Of a stretch of 9,308 nucleotides of DNA, positions 1 to 6,251 are shown in pieces. Positions within the stretch are counted from its first letter, which is position 1, and each line of letters opens with the position of its first letter. The translations under genes and the position numbers were made by a program. The notes beneath the pieces were generated by a model. That model saw nothing but the letters and a program-made list of their open reading frames with translations, was not told the DNA's origin and did no database searches. Where the stretch lies: the NCBI GenBank assembly GCA_035546355.1, contig DATKEH010000198.1, positions 1-9,308 of the forward strand, written 5' to 3'. Source of the stretch: DATKEH01 sp035546355. GTDB lineage: Bacteria; Acidobacteriota; Thermoanaerobaculia; Multivoradales; JAIOJS01.

Positions 1-482
1 TGGCGGTGCCCGGCAGCCGCTTCACCTATGCCCGGGGGCGGCTGGTGCTGTGGAGCGCGCGGGCCGGGGCCGTCACCGGGCCCGAAGCGCTGCAAGGGGC
101 CGCTGCGCGGCCGATCGCGCTGGCCAACCCGCGGATCGCGCCCTACGGCAGCGCGGCGCTGACCGCCCTGGAGCGGCTGGGGCTGGCCGATCGCCTGCGG
201 CCGCGGCTGGTCTACGGTCAGGACGTGGGGCAGGTCTTCCAGTTCGTGGCGACCGGCAACGCCGAGGCGGGGTTCGTGGCGCTGGCGCAGGTCCTGGCGG
301 CCGGCGGCGCCGGCTCGTGGTGGCTGGTGCCGGAACGGCTGTACGAGCCGCTGGAGCAGCAGGCCGTCCTGCTGCGCCGTGGGGGCGACAATCCGGCGGC
401 GCATGCGGCGGTGGCCTTCCTTCGCGGCGAGGAGGGGCGGCGGCGCATCGCCGCCGCCGGGTACGGGCTGCCGGAGCCATGA
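1..482 (+). CDS. modA: Molybdate ABC transporter, periplasmic substrate-binding protein ModA (5' end missing)
   Basis: This is the C-terminal ~160 residues of the periplasmic protein that captures molybdate (or tungstate) and delivers it to ModBC. The reading frame is already open at the window edge. The GTG at position 6 lies inside conserved family sequence (GRLVLWS) and is not the start, so the N-terminus and signal peptide lie upstream. Seen: GRLVLWS near the start, the ModA-type block NPRIAPYGSAA, the stretch VGQVFQFVATGNAEAGFVAL, and a WLVP...YEPLEQQAVLL segment near the end, all typical of the second lobe of ModA. The stop TGA overlaps the modB start by 4 bases (ATGA), and modC follows, which supports the assignment. 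Known: the family is usually about 250 residues, so roughly a third is missing. Specificity for molybdate over tungstate cannot be read from this part. Confidence 0.93.
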   Translation, partial: AVPGSRFTYARGRLVLWSARAGAVTGPEALQGAAARPIALANPRIAPYGSAALTALERLGLADRLRPRLVYGQDVGQVFQFVATGNAEAGFVALAQVLAAGGAGSWWLVPERLYEPLEQQAVLLRRGGDNPAAHAAVAFLRGEEGRRRIAAAGYGLPEP

Positions 483-1150
483 GGCTCGATCCCGCCCCCC
501 TGCTGCTGACGCTGCAGCTGGCGACCGTCACCACGGTGGTCCTGCTGCTGCTCGGCACCCCGCTCGCCTGGTGGCTGGCCCGCACCCGATCTCGCTGGCG
601 TCCGCCGATCGAGGCGGTGGTGGCCCTGCCGCTGGTGCTGCCGCCGACGGTGCTGGGGTTCTACCTGCTGGTAGGGCTGGCGCCGCAGGGGCCCGTGGGC
701 GGGGTGTGGCAGCGGCTCGGCGGGCCGCCGCTGGTGTTCAGCTTCGGCGGCCTGGTGATCGGATCGGTGCTCTACTCGCTGCCCTTCGTCGTGCAGCCCC
801 TGCAAGCGGCCTTCGCGGCCGTGGGGCGGCTGCCGCTGGAGGCGGCGGCCACCCTCGGTGCCGGGCCCGTCGACCGCTTCCGCACCGTCGCGCTGCCGCT
901 GGCCGGCCGCGGCTTTTTGACCGCCACGGTGCTCGGCTTCGCGCACACCGTCGGCGAGTTCGGGGTGGTGCTGATGATCGGCGGCAACATCCCTGGCCGT
1001 ACCCGGGTGGCGTCGATCGCCATCTTCGACCACGTCGAGGCCCTCGAGTACGGCCAGGCGCACGCCCTGTCGCTGACCTTGCTGGCCTTCTCGTTCGCGG
1101 TGCTGCTGCTGGTGTACGCCACGCGGCGCCGGCCGGCGGCCGGGGAATGA
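479..1150 (+). CDS. modB: Molybdate ABC transporter permease ModB
   Basis: This 223-residue inner-membrane permease forms the molybdate channel as a dimer and is driven by ModC. The ATG is chosen because it overlaps the modA stop as ATGA and gives the normal family length with a membrane segment starting at residue ~8; the longer open frame upstream only shadows modA. About five hydrophobic segments are visible (approximately residues 8-33, 44-67, 86-112, 145-167, 197-214). The cytoplasmic EAA loop that docks onto the ATPase is clear at residues 121-140 (EAAATLGAG...VALP). The following FAHTVGEFGVVLMIGGNIPG is a characteristic ModB block. The Shine-Dalgarno sequence is weak and close (GGAG at 473-476), consistent with translational coupling to modA. 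Its stop overlaps the modC start in the same way. Confidence 0.95.
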   Translation: MRLDPAPLLLTLQLATVTTVVLLLLGTPLAWWLARTRSRWRPPIEAVVALPLVLPPTVLGFYLLVGLAPQGPVGGVWQRLGGPPLVFSFGGLVIGSVLYSLPFVVQPLQAAFAAVGRLPLEAAATLGAGPVDRFRTVALPLAGRGFLTATVLGFAHTVGEFGVVLMIGGNIPGRTRVASIAIFDHVEALEYGQAHALSLTLLAFSFAVLLLVYATRRRPAAGE

Positions 1151-2259
1151 GCGCCGGCTCGCAGACGGGCCGCGAGGCGGCCGGCGGGCTGCGGATAGCC
1201 GTGCGGCTGCCCCTGCCCGGCCTGTCCCTGGAGGTCGATCTCCGTCTCCCCGGCAGCGGCGTCACGGCGATCTTCGGTCCCTCGGGCGCGGGGAAGAGCA
1301 CCTTGCTGCGGATCGTCGCCGGGCTCGAGCGCCGGGCGCTGGGCGTGGTCGCGCTCGCCGGAGAGGTCTGGCAGGGCGGCGGACGCTCCGCCTTCGTCCC
1401 TACCCACCGCCGCGGCGTGGGCTACGTCTTCCAGGAGGGGGCGCTGTTCCCCCACCTGACGGTGCGCGGCAACCTCGAATACGGCCTCGCTCGCACGCCG
1501 CCGCCGCGGCGGCGGGTGCCGGTCGACCGGGCGGTGGAGTGGCTGGGGCTCGGCGGCTTGCTCGACCGTCGACCGCAGCGCCTGTCGGGCGGCGAGCGGC
1601 AGCGGGTGGCGGTGGCGCGCGCGCTGCTGTGCGGACCGCGGCTGCTGCTGCTCGACGAGCCGCTGGCGTCGCTGGACGCCACCGGCAAGGCCGCCATCCT
1701 GCCCTGGCTCGAGCGGCTCCACCGCGAGCTCTCGGTACCCGTGCTGTATGTGACCCACGCGCTGGAGGAGGTGTTGCGGCTGGCCGACCGGGTGGTGCTG
1801 CTGGAAGCGGGGCGGGTGGTCGCGACCGGGCCGGTGACGGAGCTGGCATCGCGTCTCCAGGGGGTGGCACTGGTGGCCGACGACGAGGTGGCCGCCGTCG
1901 CCGACGGGAGGGTCGAGGGCATGGACGCCGGCGGTGACCTCACCCTGCTGCGCGTCGCCGGCGCCAGCTTGCGGCTGCCCCGGGTGAAAGGGGCGCAGCC
2001 GGGAGAGCGGCGACGGGTGCGGGTGCTGGCCCGTGACGTCAGCCTGGCCCTCGCACCGCCGGGACGCACCAGCATCCTCAACGTGCTGCCCGCCACGGTG
2101 GTCGAGGTGGCCGGCGCCGACACCCCGTCGCCCCTGGTCACCGTCGACGTCGGCGGCACGCGGCTGCTCGCCCGCATCAGCCGCCACTCGCTGAGGGAGC
2201 TGGGCCTCGCGCCGGGCCAGGCGGTCTTCGCCCAGATCAAGGGCGTGGCGTTGCTGTAG
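1147..2259 (+). CDS. modC: Molybdate ABC transporter ATP-binding protein ModC
   Basis: This 370-residue ATPase powers ModB. The ATG at 1147 overlaps the modB stop (ATGA); open frame continues far upstream, but only as a shadow of modA and modB. Seen in order: Walker A GPSGAGKS (44-51), Q-loop Q96, ABC signature LSGGERQRVA (146-155), Walker B LLLLDEP (166-172) with the D-loop SLD (175-177), and the H-loop histidine H204 in YVTHALEE. The remaining ~130 residues, including RVRVLARDVSLAL and ILNVLPATVVEV, look like the molybdate-binding TOBE/Mop domain that ModC carries after its ATPase domain, which separates it from generic importer ATPases. All catalytic motifs are intact. No ModE gene or ModE-type operator is visible, so regulation must lie upstream of the window. 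Confidence 0.95.
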   Translation: MSAGSQTGREAAGGLRIAVRLPLPGLSLEVDLRLPGSGVTAIFGPSGAGKSTLLRIVAGLERRALGVVALAGEVWQGGGRSAFVPTHRRGVGYVFQEGALFPHLTVRGNLEYGLARTPPPRRRVPVDRAVEWLGLGGLLDRRPQRLSGGERQRVAVARALLCGPRLLLLDEPLASLDATGKAAILPWLERLHRELSVPVLYVTHALEEVLRLADRVVLLEAGRVVATGPVTELASRLQGVALVADDEVAAVADGRVEGMDAGGDLTLLRVAGASLRLPRVKGAQPGERRRVRVLARDVSLALAPPGRTSILNVLPATVVEVAGADTPSPLVTVDVGGTRLLARISRHSLRELGLAPGQAVFAQIKGVALL

Positions 2260-2263
2260 CTCG

Positions 2264-2272
2264 TGCTAACTT
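2264..2272 (+). promoter_or_regulatory. Possible extended -10 element for a leaderless tmk transcript
   Basis: The short modC-tmk spacer holds TGCTAACTT. This fits TGn followed by TAnnnT (TAACTT, 2267-2272), the extended -10 pattern. The tmk ATG at 2281 begins 8 bases after the -10, about where transcription would start, and no Shine-Dalgarno sequence precedes it. No convincing -35 box is seen at 16-18 bases upstream. A short AT-containing motif can arise by chance, so this is only a candidate; read-through from modC is equally possible. Confidence 0.28.
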
Positions 2273-2280
2273 CCGCGGCG

Positions 2281-2937
2281 ATGTCCCCCGGCCGCGCCCG
2301 CTTCGTCACCTTCGAGGGGCTCGATGGCAGCGGCAAGTCCACCCAGCTGGCGACGGCCGCCGGGTGGCTGGAGCGGCAGGGGATCGAGGTGGTGAGGACG
2401 CGAGAGCCCGGCGGCACGCAGCTCGGCTCCGCCATCCGTTCGGTGTTTCTCGACGACCGGTTCGGCGGCATGGACGGCATGGTCGAGCTGCTGCTGGTCG
2501 CCGCCAGCCGCCGGCAGCACCTGATCGAGGTCATCGATCCGGCGCTGGCACGCGGCTCGTGGGTGCTGTGCGACCGCTTCTCCGACTCCACCGTGGCCTA
2601 TCAGGGGCACGGGCGGGGCGTGCCCCTGGAACGCATCGCCGCCGCCGACCAGCTGGCCACCGGCGGCCGGCGCCCGGACCTGACGCTGCTGTTCGACCTG
2701 GCGGCGGAGGAGGCCCGGCGCCGGGGGCAGTCGCCGCGCCGCGTCGCCCGCCGCGCCATCGATCGCCTCGACGGCGAGGAGCTGGTCTTCTATCAGCGGG
2801 TGCGCGAAGGGTTTCTGGCGCTCGCTGGCCGCGAGCCGCAGCGCTTCCGGATCATCGACTCGGCCGGCGACAAGGGCGCCACGGCGGCGGCCGTGCGGCA
2901 GGCCCTGGCGGAGCTGCTGGCGGGAGAGCACCGGTGA
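2281..2937 (+). CDS. tmk: Thymidylate kinase (dTMP kinase)
   Basis: This 218-residue enzyme phosphorylates dTMP to dTDP with ATP in the cytoplasm, a required step for dTTP and DNA synthesis. The ATG at 2281 puts the family opening RFVTFEGLDGSGKST at residues 7-21, the normal position. A GTG at 2263 in the same frame would add six residues but sits almost on the modC stop with no ribosome site. Seen: P-loop GLDGSGKST (13-21), the TREPGGT motif (40-46), the DRFSDSTVAYQG motif (98-109) with the DRx signature of thymidylate kinases, and RPDLTLLFDL leading into an arginine-rich LID region (RRRGQSPRRVARRAIDR). Length and motifs are complete. It overlaps holB by 4 bases (GTGA), so kinase and clamp-loader subunit are probably co-translated; tmk-holB is a commonly seen bacterial pair. 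Confidence 0.95.
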   Translation: MSPGRARFVTFEGLDGSGKSTQLATAAGWLERQGIEVVRTREPGGTQLGSAIRSVFLDDRFGGMDGMVELLLVAASRRQHLIEVIDPALARGSWVLCDRFSDSTVAYQGHGRGVPLERIAAADQLATGGRRPDLTLLFDLAAEEARRRGQSPRRVARRAIDRLDGEELVFYQRVREGFLALAGREPQRFRIIDSAGDKGATAAAVRQALAELLAGEHR

Positions 2938-3776
2938 AGCTCGCGGCGGCGCAGGAGCTCGCCCGGCAGGGACGCCTCTACCCGGCGGTGATCCTGCACG
3001 GGGGTCTGGGGGAGCAGCGGCTGGCGGCGGCCGAGGGCCTGACCCGCATCCTGCTGTGCGCCGCCGAGCCGGCGGCGCGCCCCTGTGGCGCCTGCCGCCA
3101 CTGTCGCCGCATCACGCTGGCGGCGGACGACGCCTTCCATCCCGACCTCGCGGTCGTGCGTCGCGACCTCAAGGCCTCCACTTCGGTGGAGGCGGCGCGC
3201 GCCGCCCTGCGCTTGACCCAGCAGTCGCCCTTCGAGGCACGCGGCCAGGTGGTGGTGGTCGCCGAGGCCGGGTCGCTCACCGGGGAGGCCGCCAATGCGC
3301 TGCTCAAGGTGCTCGAGGAGCCGCCGGTGCGGGCGCCGCGGAACTTCCTGCTCCTGGCGCCGTCCCTGGACGAGCTGCTGCCGACGCTGCGTAGCCGCTC
3401 GTGGGCCCTCTACCTCGGCGGCCCCGAGGCGCTGCCGCCCGAGCGGGTCGCCGAGGTGGCCGACGAGCTGCGCCGCGCCACCGAGAGCTGGCAGGCGACC
3501 GGCTCCCCGGCCTACTTGCTGGTCGCCGCGGCGGCGCTGGGCGCCGTGGGCGGCTGGGAGGACCTGCGCGCCGAGCGCCCCTGGGCATTCGCCGCCGCCG
3601 CCGCCAAGCAGGCGGCGCTCGCTTTGCCGCCGGGCACTGGCGGCCGCCGCGCGCTGCTGGCGTTGGCCGCCGAGCTGCTGGAGGCGCCGCGGCTGCGGCT
3701 GCGCGCCATCCCGGCGTCCCGCATCCTCGAGGGGCTGGTGGCGCGGCGATTTGTCGAATCCGGGGCCAAGGTCTAG
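2934..3776 (+). CDS. holB: DNA polymerase III delta' subunit (clamp loader)
   Basis: Delta' is the stator of the clamp loader that places the beta sliding clamp on DNA. The GTG start overlaps the tmk stop (GTGA) and has GGGAG at 2922-2926, seven bases upstream; the longer open frame upstream shadows tmk. The 280-residue product shows the zinc module C42-X8-C51-X2-C54-X2-C57, then a long AAA+ core with VVVVAEAGSLTGEAANALLKVLEEPP (106-131) and LLAPSLDELLPTLRSRS (140-156). The P-loop position is degenerate (HGGLGEQR, 22-29, no GKT), as known for delta', which does not hydrolyse ATP; this separates it from the DnaX tau/gamma subunit. The SRC motif reads SRS (154-156): the arginine stays and the cysteine is replaced. 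The C-terminal collar is short and alanine-rich, making the protein smaller than the ~334-residue E. coli version. Its stop codon lies in the next gene's -10 box. Confidence 0.9.
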   Translation: MKLAAAQELARQGRLYPAVILHGGLGEQRLAAAEGLTRILLCAAEPAARPCGACRHCRRITLAADDAFHPDLAVVRRDLKASTSVEAARAALRLTQQSPFEARGQVVVVAEAGSLTGEAANALLKVLEEPPVRAPRNFLLLAPSLDELLPTLRSRSWALYLGGPEALPPERVAEVADELRRATESWQATGSPAYLLVAAAALGAVGGWEDLRAERPWAFAAAAAKQAALALPPGTGGRRALLALAAELLEAPRLRLRAIPASRILEGLVARRFVESGAKV

Positions 3777-3779
3777 AAT
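3751..3779 (+). promoter_or_regulatory. Sigma-70-type promoter for the DsbA-like gene, overlapping the holB stop
   Basis: TTGTCG at 3751-3756 (4 of 6 matches to TTGACA) is followed after exactly 17 bases by TAGAAT at 3774-3779 (5 of 6 matches to TATAAT). In such GC-rich sequence this pairing at optimal spacing is unlikely to be chance. It lies just where the tmk-holB block ends and an unrelated envelope gene begins. Transcription would start near 3786, giving a leader of about 68 bases ending in GAGG (3843-3846), seven bases before the ATG at 3854. The first three bases of the -10 box are the holB TAG stop codon. No terminator hairpin is visible between holB and this promoter, so read-through may also occur. 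Confidence 0.7.
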
Positions 3780-3853
3780 ACGTCCTCCGTGTCGGCCGGG
3801 GTCCCCTCCCGCCACGCCATCCCACCGAGAACGTCCCGAGTCGAGGTATCACG

Positions 3854-4981
3854 ATGAAGCAAGAGCATCCCCCCACCGTCACCGGCCGAAGAACGCTGCT
3901 GCTGCTCGTCACCGGCGTGCTGCTGCTCGCCTTCGGCTGGATCCTGTCGGGCGAGAGCGTCGAGGCCAAGGCCGACCCGAAGAAGGCCGAGGCCGCCGCC
4001 GACGGGCCCGTGGCGGTGATCCAGGGCGAGCCGGTGACCCGGGCCGAGCTGGAGCTCGCCGCCGCCGACAAGCTGGAGCAGCTCGACGTCCAGCGCCTGC
4101 AGTTCGAGGTGCGGCACAACCAGGAGCGGCAGCAGGCGTTGCTGGACGCCCTCGATTCGCTGGTCGAGCAGCGGCTGCTCGAGCTCGAGGCGGCCGCGCG
4201 CGGCACCACCGCCGAGGCGCTGAGCGCCGAGATCCCCACGCCCGAGGTCACCGACGCCGACATCGACGCCTTCTACATCCAGCTGCAGCAGCAGCGGCCC
4301 CAGGGTCTGCCGGCCAAGGAGCGGATCGTCGACCAGATCCGCGGCCACCTGACGCAGCAGAAGCAGCTAGAGGCGCGGGAGGCTTTCTTCGCCGAGCTGC
4401 GCGGCAAGTACGCGGTGGAGACGTATCTCCAGACGCCGCGGGTCGAGGTGGTGGCCGACGGGCACCCGGCCAGGGGCCCCGCGGACGCCCCGGTCACCCT
4501 CGTCGAGTTCTCCGACTTCCAGTGCCCCTTCTGCGCCCGCGTCGTTCCCACCCTGGACCAGATCCACGAGAGCTACGGCGACAAGGTGCGGATCGTCTTC
4601 CGCCAGTTCCCGCTGAACATCCACCCGCAGGCCCAGAAGGCCGCCGAGGCCTCCCTGTGCGCCCACGACCAGGGCAAGTTCTGGGAGATGCACGACCTGA
4701 TGTTCGAGGAGCAGAAGACCCTGTCGGTGCCCGATCTCAAGGCCAAGGCCGAGCGGCTCGGCCTCGACACCGCGACCTTCGCCCAGTGCCTGGAGTCGGG
4801 TAAGTACGAGGAGCAGGTGGCTGCGGACCTCAAGGCCGGGGCAGTGATCGGCGTCAGCGGCACGCCGGCGGTGTTCATCAACGGCCGCTTCCTCTCCGGG
4901 GCACAGCCGTACGAGGCCTTTGCCGAGATCATCGACGACGAGCTCGCCCGCCAGTCGCAGGCGAGCGCCAAGGGGCGGTAG
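3854..4981 (+). CDS. Membrane-anchored SurA-like/DsbA-type thioredoxin fusion protein
   Basis: A 375-residue, probably periplasm-facing thiol oxidoreductase. The ATG has GAGG seven bases upstream and follows a strong promoter; the longer open frame upstream shadows holB. Residues 13-32 form one hydrophobic helix after an RR pair. No lipobox cysteine follows, so it is a signal anchor or signal peptide. Residues ~50-195 (VAVIQGEPVTRAELE..., then charged, Gln-rich helices with RQQALLDALDSLVEQRLLELEA) resemble the SurA/PpiC-type N-terminal chaperone region; no parvulin catalytic domain is seen. Residues ~197-365 are a DsbA/Thioredoxin_4 domain: VEFSDFQCPFC with active site C224-P-F-C227 and the cis-proline loop GTPAVFINGR (P338). 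Two further cysteines, C269 and C312, could form a second disulfide. Likely role: disulfide formation or isomerisation in exported proteins. Whether it oxidises or reduces cannot be told; no DsbB or DsbD gene is nearby. It appears monocistronic. Confidence 0.88.
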   Translation: MKQEHPPTVTGRRTLLLLVTGVLLLAFGWILSGESVEAKADPKKAEAAADGPVAVIQGEPVTRAELELAAADKLEQLDVQRLQFEVRHNQERQQALLDALDSLVEQRLLELEAAARGTTAEALSAEIPTPEVTDADIDAFYIQLQQQRPQGLPAKERIVDQIRGHLTQQKQLEAREAFFAELRGKYAVETYLQTPRVEVVADGHPARGPADAPVTLVEFSDFQCPFCARVVPTLDQIHESYGDKVRIVFRQFPLNIHPQAQKAAEASLCAHDQGKFWEMHDLMFEEQKTLSVPDLKAKAERLGLDTATFAQCLESGKYEEQVAADLKAGAVIGVSGTPAVFINGRFLSGAQPYEAFAEIIDDELARQSQASAKGR

Positions 4982-5042
4982 ACGCGCCCGACCCGAACAG
5001 GTGCCGAGCCCAGGCTCCCGAGGCGTGCCGTGGTGGACCCCA

Positions 5043-5082
5043 GGGGCAGGGGTGAGAGGGGTGGCAGAGAGACACCGTGGGG
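5043..5082 (+). other. G-run cluster in the spacer before manC (possible G-quadruplex)
   Basis: Four GGGG runs sit on the + strand at 5043-5046, 5049-5052, 5058-5061 and 5079-5082. The first three have loops of 2 and 5 bases; the fourth is 17 bases further on. The runs could form a four-tetrad quadruplex in DNA or RNA, although the long last loop and the high background GC weaken the case. The fourth run also forms the 5' arm of the hairpin at 5076-5108, so the two structures exclude each other. This is part of the 173-base spacer 4982-5154, in which I see no convincing gene. Confidence 0.35.
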
Positions 5083-5108
5083 TCGATTCGCCCGCTGACG
5101 ACCCCATG
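5076..5108 (+). other. Hairpin with a competing upstream arm, between the DsbA-like gene and manC
   Basis: TGGGGTCG (5078-5085) pairs perfectly with CGACCCCA (5099-5106) around a 13-base loop. A G-U pair (5077-5107) and a C-G pair (5076-5108) extend the stem to 10. The 5' arm can instead pair with GACCCCA at 5036-5042 (7 perfect pairs), so two folds are mutually exclusive. A second hairpin begins where this one ends. Such an arrangement can act as an attenuator or switch in a transcript running into manC, but I recognise no known riboswitch family, and GC-rich spacers fold readily by chance. Confidence 0.45.
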
Positions 5109-5128
5109 ACGGCGGCGCAGCCGCCGTC
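5108..5128 (+). terminator. Strong GC hairpin, weak intrinsic terminator or attenuator candidate
   Basis: GACGGCGGC (5108-5116) and GCCGCCGTC (5120-5128) form a perfect 9-pair stem closed by a GCA loop. Only a short T run (GGTTTGA, 5129-5135) follows, so as a rho-independent terminator it is weak. It is well placed to end the DsbA-like transcript, 127 bases after that gene's stop. It is also only 26 bases upstream of the manC ATG and just ahead of its ribosome site (GGAAGG, 5139-5144), so it could affect manC expression instead. Confidence 0.4.
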
Positions 5129-5154
5129 GGTTTGAGGCGGAAGGCCACCGACCC

Positions 5155-6201
5155 ATGCAGGCCCTGGTCCTCGCCGGCGGCAGTGGCACGCGATTCTGGC
5201 CGCTGTCGCGGCAGGTACGCCCCAAGCAGCTGCTGCCGCTGGAAGGGGAGGAGAGCCTGCTGGCGCGGACGGTGGGGCGGTTGGCGCCGTTGGTGCCGCC
5301 CGAGCGGGTGTGGGTGTGCACCACCCGCGCGCTCGAGGCGGCGGTGCGCCAGGAGCTGCCCGAGGTGCCGGCGGAGCAGGTGCTGGCGGAGCCGGAGGGG
5401 CGCGACACCGCCGCGGCGATCGCCTGGACGGTGCAGTCGATGCCGCCGGCGGCGCGGCGGGGGCCGGTGCTGGTGCTGCCCGCCGACCACCGGGTCGGCG
5501 ACCCGGTCGCGCTGCGCCGCACGCTGGCCGAAGCGGCCGCGGTGGCGGATCGCGACGACCGGGTGCTGGCGCTCGGCGTGGTGCCCGGGCGGGCGGAGAC
5601 CGGATACGGCTACCTCGAGCTCGGCGAGATGCTCGATCCCGCGTCGGGGCTGCGCCGGGTGGTGCGCTTCGTCGAGAAGCCGGATCGGCCGCGGGCGGAG
5701 GCCTTCCTGCGCAGCGGCCGACACCTGTGGAACGCCGGCATCTTCGCCTTTCGCGGCGACACCCTGCTGCGCCGGGTCGAGCGTCACCTGCCGGAGCTGG
5801 CGGCGGGGCTCGCCGCCCTCGCCGCCGCACCGGGGCGCCGCGCGGAGCTCTACGGGCGCCTGCCGGCGATCTCCATCGACCACGGGGTGATGGAGCGCCT
5901 CGACGATCTCGCCACTCTGCCGCTGGACTGCGGCTGGAGCGACCTGGGGTCGTGGCAGGCGCTGGCGGAGGTGCTGCCCGCCGACACGGCGGGCAACGCC
6001 CTGCGCGGGGAGGTGGTGGCTGTCGACTGCGCCGACTCGCTGCTGGTGTCCGAAGAGGGCGCGATCGCCGCGCTCGGGGTGACGGGGCTGGTGGTCGTGC
6101 GCACCGGCGACGCGGTGCTGGTGATACCCAAGGAGCGGTCGCAGGAGGTGCGCAGCCTCATCGCCGCGCTGCGCCGATCCGGCCGTGGAGACCTGCTGTG
6201 A
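5155..6201 (+). CDS. manC: Mannose-1-phosphate guanylyltransferase (GDP-mannose pyrophosphorylase)
   Basis: This 348-residue cytoplasmic enzyme makes GDP-mannose from mannose-1-phosphate and GTP, the activated sugar for surface polysaccharides and glycolipids and the precursor of GDP-fucose or GDP-rhamnose. Seen: the nucleotidyltransferase signature GGSGTRFWPLSR (8-19) with PKQ (23-25), EPEGRDTAAAI (79-89), PADH (109-112), TGYGYLE (149-155), FVEKP (172-176), WNAGIF (192-197), and later SIDHGVMER and DCGWSDLGSW. FVEKP and WNAGIF mark mannose-1-phosphate guanylyltransferases within the wider family. The protein ends after the left-handed helix region, so this is the single-domain form without the C-terminal phosphomannose isomerase of bifunctional ManC/AlgA; that step must come from another gene. 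GGAAGG (5139-5144) lies 10 bases before the ATG. Start and length match the family. Other hexose-1-phosphates are a less likely substrate. Confidence 0.92.
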   Translation: MQALVLAGGSGTRFWPLSRQVRPKQLLPLEGEESLLARTVGRLAPLVPPERVWVCTTRALEAAVRQELPEVPAEQVLAEPEGRDTAAAIAWTVQSMPPAARRGPVLVLPADHRVGDPVALRRTLAEAAAVADRDDRVLALGVVPGRAETGYGYLELGEMLDPASGLRRVVRFVEKPDRPRAEAFLRSGRHLWNAGIFAFRGDTLLRRVERHLPELAAGLAALAAAPGRRAELYGRLPAISIDHGVMERLDDLATLPLDCGWSDLGSWQALAEVLPADTAGNALRGEVVAVDCADSLLVSEEGAIAALGVTGLVVVRTGDAVLVIPKERSQEVRSLIAALRRSGRGDLL

Positions 6202-6251
6202 CCGCGACCGCTCCCTCCTCCGCGAGCTCCGCGCTGCGGCGGCCCTGAAAC

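Noticed and set aside
50..478. N-terminal extension of modB over modA
   Set aside because: The extension is Gly/Ala/Arg-rich frame shadow. ATG 479 gives the normal family length and the ATGA overlap.
772..2187. Long antisense open frame opposite modBC
   Set aside because: Long antisense frames are expected at this GC content. The translation is Gln/His/Arg-rich low complexity, while the + strand has complete ModB and ModC motifs.
2263..2280. GTG at 2263 as the tmk start
   Set aside because: It would begin three bases after the modC stop codon with no ribosome site, and would add six residues ahead of the usual family start.
5077..5098. tRNA T-arm-like sequence (GGTCGATTCG) in the manC spacer
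   Set aside because: It resembles a T-loop but lacks one of the conserved bases, and no acceptor, D or anticodon arm can be found around it.
4982..5154. Known structured RNA (SRP RNA, Moco, c-di-GMP, TPP, fluoride or guanidine riboswitch) in the spacer
   Set aside because: None of the conserved core sequences I know for these families is present. Only generic hairpins and G-runs remain.
4367..5830. Antisense open frames spanning the DsbA-like gene, the spacer and manC
   Set aside because: Proline/arginine-rich translations with no motif, crossing two well-supported genes. The spacer itself shows no start with a ribosome site on either strand.
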